Assembly (NCBI GenBank): GCA_030949725.1
Contig: JAUZSE010000024.1
Coordinates: forward strand, 33,960-97,959
Direction: 5' to 3'
Length of the DNA stretch: 64,000 nucleotides
Source: Sulfurovum sp.
Lineage (GTDB): Bacteria; Campylobacterota; Campylobacteria; Campylobacterales; Sulfurovaceae
The notes under the pieces were generated by a model, which saw only the letters and a program-made list of their open reading frames with translations, ran no database searches and had not been told where the DNA came from. A program made the position numbers and the translations under genes. Shown in pieces: positions 18,657 through 27,249 of this stretch. Within the stretch, counting starts at the first letter, position 1; each line of letters starts with the position of its first letter.

Positions 18657-18713
18657 GGGGAGTCAGGCACCAACGATACATCACGCTGTGACATATCATT
18701 GAAGCCAGACCCC
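18657..18713. repeat. Long imperfect hairpin between pstA and pstB
   Basis: Outer arms GGGG...CCCC, with GTCAGGC against GCCAGAC, and inner arms CAACGATACATCAC against GTGACATATCATTG around GCT. With G-U pairs the minus-strand transcript forms a stem of about 26 bp with few mismatches. It fills the pstA-pstB gap and could be an mRNA processing or stabilising site, or a dispersed repeat. Confidence 0.6.
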
Positions 18714-18719
18714 TATTTT

Positions 18720-19531
18720 TTATTTTTTATGTCTTGTAACATATCGACCTACCAGATTAATGAAAAGTACAATCGCAGTCAATACAAATGCTGCTGACCA
18801 AGCAAGTTGTCTGCTGGCTTCATCTGGGTATGTTGCTAAGTTGTAAATACTTACAGTCAATGAGGGGAACTGATCAGTCAAATCCATACTAAAGAACTGG
18901 TTGTTCGCCGAAGTAAAAAGTAAAGGTGCTGTTTCACCGATGATACGTGCAAAAGAGAGTAGATATCCCTGTCGTAACCCCCACTTTAGCAGCTTTGAGT
19001 ACAATCTGTAGTATCACCTGCTTTTTACTACCACCCAATGCAATACCCGCTTCACGCAATTCTTTAGGCACCAAAGCCAACATGTTATCTGTCGTTCCTA
19101 TGATAATTGGAATCATCATAATAGCTAGAGCAACCACACCTGCCCAGCCATTAAAACTCCCAAAAGGTTCAACAAAAAGGGCAAATACAAATACACCAAT
19201 AACAATGGAAGGTGCAGAAGTCATGACATCAGAAAGGTTTCTAATGACCGAGGTCATTTTACTCTCCTCTCCATACTCACGCAGATAGATACCTGCAAGT
19301 ACTCCTATAGGTACTGCGACTGCCGTTGCCATAAGTGCCATAGTAAATTGTCCTACTAAGAGATTTCGTATACCACCTTCTACCAAGATCTTTCGTAAAG
19401 AGTGAGAAACTCAACCCTGCCATACCCTTATAGGTAAGTGTGATCAGAATCCAAAGAAGAAACCCTATACCGATGACCGCAGAGAGTGTAGAGAGAAACA
19501 AAACCACTTTATTGAGTATAAGTCTGTTCAT
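18720..19531 (-). CDS. pstA: Phosphate ABC transporter permease PstA, two frameshifts
   Basis: Three overlapping frames make one permease: MNRLILNKVVLFLSTLSAVIGIGFLLWIL (first membrane helix), then VEGGIRNLLVGQFTMALMATAVAVPIGVL to the permease loop ELREAGIALGGSKKQVILQIVL (EAA motif), then YLLSFARIIGETAPLLFTS to the C-terminus. Indels are near 19390 and near 18970, where GGGATAT should be GGATAT to give TTGYLLSFARIIGE. About 270 residues when joined. The start overlaps the pstC stop (TAATG). Confidence 0.9.
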
Positions 19532-20382
19532 TATTTTTTCCTCCCAAGGAAGTAAAATTTAGCCAAAGAAATAATAGAAAAACTCACTACAAAAAGTATG
19601 AGTGCCAAGTAATACATACTTGAAATTTCAAGATCTTGTGCTTCTGCAAAATTATTCGCAAGCAATACAGGTATAGACGTAGTTGGATCCGTAATCTTTG
19701 AAGGGATAGACATAATCGAACCGATAAGGAATGCCACAGCCATAGTCTCTCCCAAAGCACGACCCAAAGACAAGATAATAGAGCCGATGATTCCACCCTT
19801 AGAATAAGGCATCACCACATCTTTAATCACTTCAAATTTTGTCGCACCCATAGCATAAGCAGACTCTTTCAGTACATCAGGCGTGGCATTCATGGAGTCA
19901 CGTGTGATGGCTGCCATAAAAGGAATGACCATAATCGCCAAAACCATACCAGCAGTTAGTAATCCTACACCATTACCTCCAACCGTTGATTGGACGATAG
20001 GTGCAAAGTAAAAAAGTCCCCACATACCATAAATGATACTAGGAATTGCCGCCAAAAGTTCAATCGCAATAGAGAAAGGTTTCACGATTTTATCGTGTGC
20101 AATCTCTGTTAAAAAGATAGCAATACCCATCGCCAAAGGTGTCGCAATACTCATAGCGATAAGTGTACTCAGCAAAGTACCGATGATAGGTATATACCCA
20201 CCAAAAATACCGCCTTCATCATCTTCATCTGCTTCCCATTGTTCTATAAAAAGAAAGTCAAATCCAAACTCATGCATCGCTTGCTGTGCGTAGGTAAAAA
20301 GTACCGCAAAGATACCGATGAGTAAAAAAAGTGAGAGTGTTGCAGAAAAGAAAGATAGATTTCTAAAGAGTTTAGCACCCAT
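19531..20382 (-). CDS. pstC: Phosphate ABC transporter permease PstC
   Basis: 283 residues with about six membrane helices. The PstC-typical segment GGYIPIIGTLLSTLIAMSIATPLAMGIAIFL and the EAA-loop LKESAYAMGATKFEVIKDVVMPYSKGGIIGSIILSLGRALGETMAV are present. Works with PstA as the inner-membrane channel. In frame and complete. A candidate Pho-box array lies 49 bp upstream, so it may have a promoter of its own besides read-through from pstS. Confidence 0.95.
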   Translation of the reverse strand: MGAKLFRNLSFFSATLSLFLLIGIFAVLFTYAQQAMHEFGFDFLFIEQWEADEDDEGGIFGGYIPIIGTLLSTLIAMSIATPLAMGIAIFLTEIAHDKIVKPFSIAIELLAAIPSIIYGMWGLFYFAPIVQSTVGGNGVGLLTAGMVLAIMVIPFMAAITRDSMNATPDVLKESAYAMGATKFEVIKDVVMPYSKGGIIGSIILSLGRALGETMAVAFLIGSIMSIPSKITDPTTSIPVLLANNFAEAQDLEISSMYYLALILFVVSFSIISLAKFYFLGRKK

Positions 20383-20430
20383 AGTGTGTTGCCTTAATCA
20401 TTTATTGAAGAGGATTGTAGTAGAAGTTGG

Positions 20431-20467
20431 TAACATTTTGATTACTAAAAACATTCATCACGGTTAT
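20431..20467 (-). promoter_or_regulatory. Candidate Pho box before pstC
   Basis: On the plus strand TAAC, TTAC, ATTC and TTAT start at 20431, 20442, 20453 and 20464, exactly 11 bp apart. Read on the minus strand the core is GTAATCAAAATGTTACC, close to GTAATAAAAATGTTTCC before pstS. The 11-bp period is that of PhoB direct repeats. Confidence 0.5.
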
Positions 20468-20505
20468 AAACGTATTCAAGGAGTTACCATGATAAATGTT
20501 TGATT

Positions 20506-21507
20506 TTATTTGATCTTTTTTGCTTCCCAGTATGCTCTAATAGTATCTTTTGTTTCTTTTGGAAGTGGCACATAACCAAGCTCTACTGCTGCTTTATCTC
20601 CATTTGTAAATGCCCAGTCGATAAATGCTGTAACATGTTTGTTCATCTGCGTTTTCTCCGTTGGAAGCAAGATAAATGTTGCTGCTACGATAGGATAAGA
20701 AGTTGCACCTGCGGGGTCACCGATTACGGCATAAAAGTCATTTTCTGCTGTCCATGTTGCATATTTTGCTGCATCTTGAAAAGAGGCTACTGTTGGGTTA
20801 ATGAATTTTCCCTCTTTGTTCTCTATTTGCGCAGCAGGAAGACCTAATTTAATCTTATATGAGTACTCAATGTACCCAATAGAGTTTTTGATTTGTTGGA
20901 TGTTTGCGGATACACCTGAGTTAGATTTACCTGCGATGACTTTGGCTGCTTTCCACGTTGGTTTTTTACTTACTTTAAAATCTGGGTTGATTTTATTTAA
21001 AAAGTAGGTAAAGTTAAATGTAGTTCCTGCTTTATCTGCTCTTACACAAGTAGTAATGACTTCATGTGGAAGCTTAAGAGCTGCATTATCTTTTGTGATA
21101 AGTGTATCATCCCAATGCGTTGCTTTACCTGTAAAGATCGCATCTACTGCGGCACGAGAAAGTTTAAGCTCACCATCTTTTACACCATCAATGTTATATG
21201 CTAGTACGATAGACCCAATAACAGAAGGAAACATATAAAGTTTTGCTTTTGCAAGTTGTTTGGCTTTAAGTGGTTTGTCAGAACCTGCAAAATCAACCAT
21301 TCTTTTTTTGATAGACTTAATACCATCACCAGAACCCGTAGGGGTATAGTTTACTTTTTTACCCGTAGTAGCAAAATATTCTGAAGTCCAAGATTTATAG
21401 ACTGGTCCGGGGAAAGATGCCCCTCTACCTTTGAGATCAGAAGCGTTCACTCCGCTAAGGGCAAGGAAAGCTACTACCGCTGTAGTAAGTAATGTTTTGA
21501 GTGTCAT
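20506..21507 (-). CDS. pstS: Periplasmic phosphate-binding protein PstS
   Basis: 333 residues with a Sec signal peptide (LKTLLTTAVVAFLALSGVNA) and the PstS phosphate-binding segments GRGASFPGPVYKSW, TPTGSGDGIKSIKKRMVDFAGSD and VRADKAGTTFNFTYFL. It captures phosphate and hands it to PstCA. The first gene of the pst run, with a candidate Pho box 68 bp before its ATG. Confidence 0.95.
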   Translation of the reverse strand: MTLKTLLTTAVVAFLALSGVNASDLKGRGASFPGPVYKSWTSEYFATTGKKVNYTPTGSGDGIKSIKKRMVDFAGSDKPLKAKQLAKAKLYMFPSVIGSIVLAYNIDGVKDGELKLSRAAVDAIFTGKATHWDDTLITKDNAALKLPHEVITTCVRADKAGTTFNFTYFLNKINPDFKVSKKPTWKAAKVIAGKSNSGVSANIQQIKNSIGYIEYSYKIKLGLPAAQIENKEGKFINPTVASFQDAAKYATWTAENDFYAVIGDPAGATSYPIVAATFILLPTEKTQMNKHVTAFIDWAFTNGDKAAVELGYVPLPKETKDTIRAYWEAKKIK

Positions 21508-21574
21508 AGGTGTGTTTCCTTAAAATAGTTATCCGCACTGTTAAAATAGGATTTTGCGAATTATAAGGCAATTT

Positions 21575-21591
21575 GGAAACATTTTTATTAC
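21575..21591 (-). promoter_or_regulatory. Candidate Pho box before pstS
   Basis: On the minus strand GTAAT and GTTTC are 11 bp apart (GTAATAAAAATGTTTCC), close to the GTTTC-N6-GTTTC pattern described for the phosphate regulator of Campylobacter. It lies 68-84 bp upstream of the pstS start. Confidence 0.55.
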
Positions 21592-21600
21592 AGGTTCGAA

Positions 21601-23313
21601 TTAAGAAAAGTACCTTTTTCTCTTTGTCGCTTTAAGTAGATCCAAATCAGCCACAATAAACCCATCAATACAATTGTTAAAGTCTTTGTCATAGCCAAAA
21701 TCTAAAAACTGTACCCCACCCTCTTCACAAAGCTCTCCATACTGCTTAAACAGTGTGGGTACGGTATAGCCCATAAATCCTAGCTCTTCTTTGAGTGTTC
21801 GCATATCTGCTCTGTAGTCATCACCACAAAACACATTTTCACAGTGTTCGTCTATCCATTTTGTTGTCTTATAAGGTGTTTTATGTGTGACTATATTTTT
21901 ATTTTGATTAAAATAGTGTTGGTAAAAGTAGATCATTAACCCTTGTGCTTTTGCATTGAAGCTGTCACTAAGACTTACTGCCCCAAAAAGATACTGAATC
22001 TCTGGACGTGTTTGAACATAAGCCCCTACCCCCTGCCAAAGATAATCAAGTGCTCTTGAATTCCAATATTTTGGCTGCACAAAACTTCTCCCCAACTCTA
22101 TGCCTCTTTCCAAATACGGTTCAAACTTTTCATCAAAGTTAAAAAGGGTACTGGTATACAACCCTTCCAAATCAAAATCAGCCAATATTTCACTACACAC
22201 TCCCAAACGATAAGCACCTGCGATCTCAAGTGCTTCATCATCCCAAATGATGAGATGTTTATAGTAAAAATCATAGCCATCAATGTCACGCTTTTTGCCC
22301 GAACCTTCACCCACATGCCGAAAAGAAATCTCACGTAATCTTCCTATCTCTTTGATCACACAGTTTTCCATAACAGACTCGTAAACTATGATATGTTTTC
22401 CGTCACTTGTTTTTCCAAGCTCTGTCCCATTTTTTAACGCCGCTTTGAGTTCACGTCTCTCTTCTGGTACCGAAATCTCATTTTGTGTAGCAAATATGGG
22501 CTTATGATTTTTTGCTATTTTATACAAGTGTTTTCTAAGGAGTTTGACTGTTTCATTGTTTGAAAGATTGGGAAGATGATAGGCTTCAAAAGGAATGGAT
22601 TTCCCTATCTTAAAATCGATGGTCTTGCCTTTTGCTTTAAACATTTCATGAGGAAGTGTTGCTGTAGCCAAAGAACGGTTAATCATAGAGAGAAGATAAA
22701 AGTTCTTAGAGTTTTTTGCCTGAATGTAAATAGGAAGTATGGGGGCATGCATCTTTGTCGCTATCTTTAAAAAACCTCTTTTCCATGGTGTGTCTCTGAT
22801 ACCATTTGGTTTAGCACGGCTGACTTCACCTGAAGGGAACATGATAACAACCTTCTCTTCTTCCAATGCTTTATAAATACTCTTCACCGTCTCTTTATCC
22901 ATTTTCCCGTTAATGTTATCTACAGGAATAATAATATCTTTGAGGTTTTCAAACTGATACAAAAAAGAGTTCGCCACGATCTTAATATCTTTACGTACAT
23001 CTTTAAGCAAGTGCAACAGTGCCATAGCATCTAAAGCACCCAAAGGATGATTTGCTATAATAACTGTACGTCCGTACGCAGGAATACGTGCCAGTTCATT
23101 GGTCTTCAATCCTATAGAAATATCAAAATAATCTACGATAGATTCTACATAAGAAAAAGTATCTTTATGTGCATTATCATCCATAAAAGTATTGATCTGA
23201 GTTTCATGAAAAAGTTTTTTCATCGTAGAGAATAATACTCTTTTTGCAAGATCAGGAAATGTTTCTAGTGTAGGATAATGATGTACCATGTAGTTTTCTA
23301 CACTTAAGTGCAT
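21601..23313 (-). CDS. olsF: OlsF-like bifunctional acyltransferase (ornithine lipid synthesis)
   Basis: 570 residues. The N-terminal half is a PlsC-type O-acyltransferase with NHPLGALDAM (His89, Asp95) and MFPSGEVSRAKPNG; the C-terminal half is a GNAT-type OlsB domain (EIGRLREISFRHVGEGSGKKRDIDGYD, LGRSFVQPKYWNSRALDYLWQGV). This order matches OlsF, in which the C-terminal half N-acylates ornithine and the N-terminal half O-acylates the product. A general hemolysin-like acyltransferase cannot be excluded. It lies next to the pst operon, behind a candidate Pho box, consistent with phosphorus-free lipid production in phosphate starvation. Coupled to the upstream small gene (TAATG). Confidence 0.8.
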   Translation of the reverse strand: MHLSVENYMVHHYPTLETFPDLAKRVLFSTMKKLFHETQINTFMDDNAHKDTFSYVESIVDYFDISIGLKTNELARIPAYGRTVIIANHPLGALDAMALLHLLKDVRKDIKIVANSFLYQFENLKDIIIPVDNINGKMDKETVKSIYKALEEEKVVIMFPSGEVSRAKPNGIRDTPWKRGFLKIATKMHAPILPIYIQAKNSKNFYLLSMINRSLATATLPHEMFKAKGKTIDFKIGKSIPFEAYHLPNLSNNETVKLLRKHLYKIAKNHKPIFATQNEISVPEERRELKAALKNGTELGKTSDGKHIIVYESVMENCVIKEIGRLREISFRHVGEGSGKKRDIDGYDFYYKHLIIWDDEALEIAGAYRLGVCSEILADFDLEGLYTSTLFNFDEKFEPYLERGIELGRSFVQPKYWNSRALDYLWQGVGAYVQTRPEIQYLFGAVSLSDSFNAKAQGLMIYFYQHYFNQNKNIVTHKTPYKTTKWIDEHCENVFCGDDYRADMRTLKEELGFMGYTVPTLFKQYGELCEEGGVQFLDFGYDKDFNNCIDGFIVADLDLLKATKRKRYFS

Positions 23314-23552
23314 TAGGCTATCCTATAGGTGTAGTTGATCTCATCCACCAGATACTCATGGACTATTTTAACTTTTTGATGCGTATGGAACAATGCCTCT
23401 ACGATATCCCACTCTTCATAAATAACTTCTAATGATTCTTCTTCACTAAGGCTAAATGTTTTTGAAATCTTTTTTGCCAGTTTGGCTATTTTTTTATCTG
23501 AGAGGTACATCTCATCTTTTTCTTTCTGTTTCTTCTTCACTTTCTGCTTCAT
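23313..23552 (-). CDS. Small charged helical protein, unknown function
   Basis: About 79 residues, lysine-rich at the N-terminus (MKQKVKKKQKEKDEM) and then helical, with no recognised domain, signal peptide or membrane segment. Start chosen at 23552, preceded by GGAG at the right distance; an in-frame ATG at 23564 lacks it. Its TAA overlaps the ATG of the OlsF-like gene, so the two are co-translated and it may be an accessory of that enzyme. It is the first gene behind the four-repeat Pho-box-like array. Confidence 0.7.
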   Translation of the reverse strand: MKQKVKKKQKEKDEMYLSDKKIAKLAKKISKTFSLSEEESLEVIYEEWDIVEALFHTHQKVKIVHEYLVDEINYTYRIA

Positions 23553-23595
23553 AGTACACTCCATTAAATTAATATGAGAGTATAAAGTCCAAAGA

Positions 23596-23632
23596 TAACA
23601 GTTCGGTAACTAAGTGATAACATTTTTATAAC
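23596..23632 (-). promoter_or_regulatory. Four-repeat Pho-box-like array before the olsF operon
   Basis: TAAC occurs at 23596, 23607, 23618 and 23629, an exact 11-bp period over four turns. On the minus strand the units are GTTAT, GTTAT, GTTAC, GTTAT, and the first two with their spacer read GTTATAAAAATGTTATC, near-identical to the sequences before pstS and pstC. It lies 44-80 bp before the small gene's start. Confidence 0.6.
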
Positions 23633-23743
23633 AAGAAGGGCATCTCCGTAGTATGTATTAAAGGGGAGATATATAGAGTATGAAAAGATGACAAGAACAA
23701 AATCGTTACTGATTCTAAGAAGAGATGCCCGAAGATATTTTAT

Positions 23744-23768
23744 ACCAATTTGGTTTCAAATTGGTAAC
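23744..23768 (+). promoter_or_regulatory. Inverted repeat and possible Pho box before the porin remnant
   Basis: ACCAATTTG and CAAATTGGT form a perfect 9-bp palindrome around GTTT. GTTTC (23753) and GTAAC (23764) within it are 11 bp apart, again the Pho-box spacing. It lies 39 bp before the remnant's ATG. Confidence 0.4.
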
Positions 23769-23806
23769 ATTTAATGTTGCATCTAACTAAAACTAGGGGA
23801 AATATA

Positions 23807-23960
23807 ATGAAAGACTTAACACTCTCACTTATATCTACATTGGCTATGAGTACATCAGTAATGGCAAAATCATATCCTGCTTATGGTTCTATTAAGATCA
23901 GGAACAGGATATATCCTAGGTATAGGCTATGTAAAAACCATACTTAAAACCCAATTCTAA
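23807..23960 (+). pseudogene. Remnant of an outer-membrane porin
   Basis: Begins with a signal peptide (LTLSLISTLAMSTSVMA, then KSYPAYG) and, after a frame change, ends SGTGYILGIGYVKTILKTQF-stop, which looks like the last beta strand of a porin with its terminal phenylalanine. The barrel in between is missing, so this is an internal deletion product. GGGGAAAT precedes the ATG. The Pho-box-like motif upstream suggests a phosphate-regulated porin, which is inference. Confidence 0.55.
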
Positions 23961-24030
23961 TCTTTTTATGGTATTTTTATATAAAATATTAGCTAAACTT
24001 CTAAGTAAAAATACACATAAAGATTAACAC

Positions 24031-26568
24031 ATGAATGATGGTCAAGAGTATATAAACGTTGCAAACAAACTAAAAGAAGCACTAAGCAAAGAGCTATTTG
24101 GTCAAGATAGAGCCATAGATGCTATTGCCAATAGTATCAAAAGCAATATCATTACAAACAAAAATGCACCCAAGGCTACCTATCTCTTCTTAGGTTCACC
24201 TGCAACAGGTAAGACATACCTTGCCGAACTGATGACCAAAACACTCAGTGACTACGAGATCAGAAACTTTGACATGACCCAATACCATGAACAAAATGGT
24301 GGGGAACTGTATGGGTATCCAAAAGGCTGGTCAGGCTATAGCGTGGGGCAACTTACAGGTTTTGTGCATGACCATCCAAAATCCATCATCGTGCTTGATG
24401 CATTTGAAAAAGCAGACAATGTCATACAAACCAATCTGCTTTCCATTTTTGAGGGTGGAACGATGAGAGATGCCTGTGGTTGGGACAAGGTGACCGACCA
24501 GCCATGTAATGATGCAGAAGATAGAGTGTACAGCGAGGACAATGCCATCTTTACCATTGACTTTAGAGAAACTATCTTTATCATCACCTCTAGTTTGGGG
24601 GAAGAATTGTATTCCGATACTAAGTTTATCAAACTCATAGATGATGATTATATCCAAGCTGAGTCTATGATACTCGAAGCACTCAAAAGAGAAGAAAAAG
24701 TAAATACCAAAACAGGCGGATTACAAAAAGCAATCATTCCTGAGTTGATTTCACGATTTTCACAAGCGACCATTGTTTTATTCAATAAATTAAACTACCC
24801 TGCCTATGAAGCCATAGGTGAAAAAGCTTTTTTAGAATATGAAAAAATCTTTAATGACAAATATGACCTCGACCTTCAAATAGATACAAACTTTAACAAC
24901 TTCCTCAAAACACAAATACTGCTTTTTGCACCAGAACTTGATGCAAGACGACTCAAAAATAAAATAGGTGAAAACTTTTTTACCAAAGTAACAGACTTCC
25001 TTATTACCCTAGGCAATGATGCTTTTGCCTATCAAGATATACACATATCACTTTCAAAAGAATGTGTTGATTTCATCAATGAACATTTACTTCCACTCAT
25101 AAAAGACGAGAAACTGGTAAAAGAACTTTTTAGAAAAAACATTAAATTAGAACTTGATGATGGTTTTAGCGTAAAAGATTCTGTTATTACTTATACAGTA
25201 AAAGAGTGCAGGTTCAAACAAGTAAAACGCATCAAAGATTTTTCTGAAGATGGTTTGGTCTTTGATATACCCGATGTCTCATTTGATGACATTGCAGGGC
25301 ATACCAATGCAAAGACAAGACTTTCAGAAGTCATCAAGTTTTTAAAAGAACCCAAACTACTCAAAGAATTTGACGTGCAACCCCCCAAAGGGATGCTCCT
25401 TTATGGACCTCCAGGAACAGGAAAAACACTTTTGGCAAAAGCATTTTCAGCAGAAGCAGAGTTGCCTTTTATTTCTATTACAGGTGTGGAGCTTTTACAA
25501 CTTGATAAAATCAAGAAAGTGTTTAAAAAGGCCAAAGAGTATGCCCCCTCTATCATCTTCATAGATGAGATAGATACCATTGGTATACGTGAAAAAGGCA
25601 ACAACCGTGAGGTCCAAATCAACAAATTTCTAGCTGAGATGGATGGCTTCTCAAATAAAGCAGATGAAAATGTGTTTATCATCGCTGCCACCAACTACAA
25701 AGAAAACATAGACCCAGCTATCATTAGACCAGGAAGAATTGAGATACACATCAAAGTAGACAACCTAGACAAAGATGCTCGAAAATACTTTATAGATAAG
25801 ATTATCCGAACCAAACCCACATCTGGCAAATTTAATATGCACAAGCTTTTGACATACACCGCAGGTCTTACAGGTGCACAACTAGAACTTGTGAGTAAAG
25901 AAGCATCATTTTATTGTATCAGACACACTTTAGCCCATATCACGCAAGACATCTTAATCCAAGAGATCAACAAAGTGAAGTATGGCGAAAATACTTCAAA
26001 TCATACCAATGAAAAAGTCTTTCAAAAGGCGGCGATCAGAGAAGCGGCACACACCATTATCACGCATCTACTTATGCCTGAGGTAAAAATAAAACAAATT
26101 TCAGTCACACCACGAAACAATAAAAATGGATTTATCTCCAATAATTTTGATGGCCTTGAGACCAATATGACCATCGAAGACATAAAACATAGAATCTGTG
26201 TCTCCCTCGCAGGAAGAATAGCCCAAATAAAAGAATATGGCAGCATCATCGGTATGGATATGGAAGGCTCTCCCGATCTCCAACATGCCATCAATGATGC
26301 CTATATGACCATAGCCCACTATGGCATGGACAAAGAAGTCAGATATATCAATATAAAATCTAACCATCAAAAAACGTCAAAAGAAAAAGACAGTCAACAT
26401 AGCGATAAAAAAGTGGATGAGGCCGTAGAAAGATGGATGAGTGAAGCCGAACAAAAAACCATTAAACTAGTCAATGACAACTGGAATAAAATTCAACAAT
26501 TATCCATGCTTTTACTTGACAAAGAGATTATGTATGAAGATGAGCTAAAAGATATGGCGAATCTCTAA
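24031..26568 (+). CDS. Double AAA+ protein with FtsH-like ATPase and degenerate M41 peptidase
   Basis: 845 residues, no membrane segment. First a Clp-like AAA+ domain with Walker A LGSPATGKT (about 56-63) and Walker B IIVLDAFEKAD, in which Ala124 replaces the catalytic Glu. Then an FtsH-like AAA domain, intact: YGPPGTGKTLLAKAFSAEA (about 459), IIFIDEID, ATNYKENIDPAIIRPGR. The C-terminus matches FtsH's M41 region in shape (SVTPRNNKNGFISNN, SLAGRIAQI, GSPDLQHAINDAYMTIAHYGM), but the zinc motif HExxH is REAAH (670-674), so proteolysis is unlikely. Probably a cytosolic unfoldase or chaperone; substrate unknown. Confidence 0.8.
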   Translation: MNDGQEYINVANKLKEALSKELFGQDRAIDAIANSIKSNIITNKNAPKATYLFLGSPATGKTYLAELMTKTLSDYEIRNFDMTQYHEQNGGELYGYPKGWSGYSVGQLTGFVHDHPKSIIVLDAFEKADNVIQTNLLSIFEGGTMRDACGWDKVTDQPCNDAEDRVYSEDNAIFTIDFRETIFIITSSLGEELYSDTKFIKLIDDDYIQAESMILEALKREEKVNTKTGGLQKAIIPELISRFSQATIVLFNKLNYPAYEAIGEKAFLEYEKIFNDKYDLDLQIDTNFNNFLKTQILLFAPELDARRLKNKIGENFFTKVTDFLITLGNDAFAYQDIHISLSKECVDFINEHLLPLIKDEKLVKELFRKNIKLELDDGFSVKDSVITYTVKECRFKQVKRIKDFSEDGLVFDIPDVSFDDIAGHTNAKTRLSEVIKFLKEPKLLKEFDVQPPKGMLLYGPPGTGKTLLAKAFSAEAELPFISITGVELLQLDKIKKVFKKAKEYAPSIIFIDEIDTIGIREKGNNREVQINKFLAEMDGFSNKADENVFIIAATNYKENIDPAIIRPGRIEIHIKVDNLDKDARKYFIDKIIRTKPTSGKFNMHKLLTYTAGLTGAQLELVSKEASFYCIRHTLAHITQDILIQEINKVKYGENTSNHTNEKVFQKAAIREAAHTIITHLLMPEVKIKQISVTPRNNKNGFISNNFDGLETNMTIEDIKHRICVSLAGRIAQIKEYGSIIGMDMEGSPDLQHAINDAYMTIAHYGMDKEVRYINIKSNHQKTSKEKDSQHSDKKVDEAVERWMSEAEQKTIKLVNDNWNKIQQLSMLLLDKEIMYEDELKDMANL

Positions 26569-26686
26569 GTTATTTTAACCCGTTCTCAGCTTATTTACAG
26601 CTCTTGGAAGTGGTGACTTTAGTCCCACAGTTAGGTTTTAATCTGATAAAAACTGTTGTAATTATTGTTTGTGATTTTTATTTATA
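26569..26686. repeat. Intergenic stretch with a repeat also found inside the MITE at 60197
   Basis: TGGAAGTGGTGACTTTAGTC (26605-26624), then CCACA, is partly palindromic (GTGG...CCAC, GACT...AGTC) and matches GGAAGTGATGACTTTAGTCT at 60218-60237. No gene is seen. The inverted-repeat ends of the MITE are absent here. Confidence 0.5.
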
Positions 26687-26774
26687 TGGCCGGGAGAGGG
26701 AGATTCGAACTCCCGGAGGTGTGACCCTCACCGGTTTTCAAAACCGGCACATTCGACCACTCTGACATCTCCCG
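26687..26774 (-). tRNA. tRNA-Ser(TGA)
   Basis: 88-nt class II tRNA with acceptor CGGGAGA / TCTCCCG, anticodon loop TTTGAAA closed by CCGGT/ACCGG, long variable arm, T-loop GTTCGAATC and encoded CCA. Reads UCN serine codons. Confidence 0.95.
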
Positions 26775-26826
26775 ACATTTTGTAGAATAGTATTCTATCT
26801 AAAAAAGATAAAAACTAGTTTATATA

Positions 26827-26902
26827 TGGAGGAGCCAACCAGACTCGAACTGGTGAATAGCAGATTTGCAATCTACGGCCTTACCAACTTGGCGATGGCT
26901 CC
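26827..26902 (-). tRNA. tRNA-Cys(GCA)
   Basis: Cloverleaf with acceptor GGAGCCA / TGGCTCC, discriminator T, anticodon loop TTGCAAA, T-loop GTTCGAGTC and encoded CCA. Second of four clustered tRNAs on the minus strand. Confidence 0.95.
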
Positions 26903-26928
26903 AAACATTATAGTATTAAATATGTGAA

Positions 26929-27016
26929 TGGTGCCCGAGGCCGGACTTGAACCGGCACAGTCGCAATGACCGGGGGATTTTAAGTCCCCTGTGTCTACCA
27001 ATTCCACCACTCGGGC
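26929..27016 (-). tRNA. tRNA-Leu(TAA)
   Basis: 88-nt class II tRNA with acceptor GCCCGAG / CTCGGGC, anticodon loop CTTAAAA closed by GGGGA/TCCCC, long variable arm and encoded CCA. Reads UUA/UUG. Confidence 0.95.
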
Positions 27017-27043
27017 ATAAAAGGCACCATTTATTATTTTTTA

Positions 27044-27118
27044 TGGAGCGGGCGAACGGGTTCGAACCGTCGACCCCAACCTTGGCAAGGTTATGCTCTA
27101 CCGCTGAGCTACGCCCGC
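27044..27118 (-). tRNA. tRNA-Gly(GCC)
   Basis: Acceptor GCGGGCG / CGCCCGC, D-arm TAGCTCAGCGGTAGAGC, anticodon loop TTGCCAA, T-loop GTTCGAACC, encoded CCA. Reads GGC/GGU; probably the first gene of the tRNA cluster transcript. Confidence 0.95.
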
Positions 27119-27211
27119 AAATCCATATCCGCTTTTAAAGTTTAATTTAAAATTGGAGTGCGATTATAGCTAAAAATTTTTTAAAGTAAAGAGATAATCA
27201 CGGTTTTTTGA

Positions 27212-27217
27212 TATAAT
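27212..27217 (+). promoter_or_regulatory. -10 element before ilvD
   Basis: TATAAT after a T6-G-A stretch, 32 bp before the ATG at 27250; typical Campylobacterota sigma-70 form. AAAGGT at 27239-27244 is the ribosome-binding site. Confidence 0.65.
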
Positions 27218-27249
27218 CACTTAAATACTTAAAATATAAAGGTTTTATT

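Noticed and set aside
18641..18694. Upstream start of pstB at 18694
   Set aside because: That segment only translates the pstA-pstB hairpin; the start at 18640 has AAGGAAG in front and matches family length.
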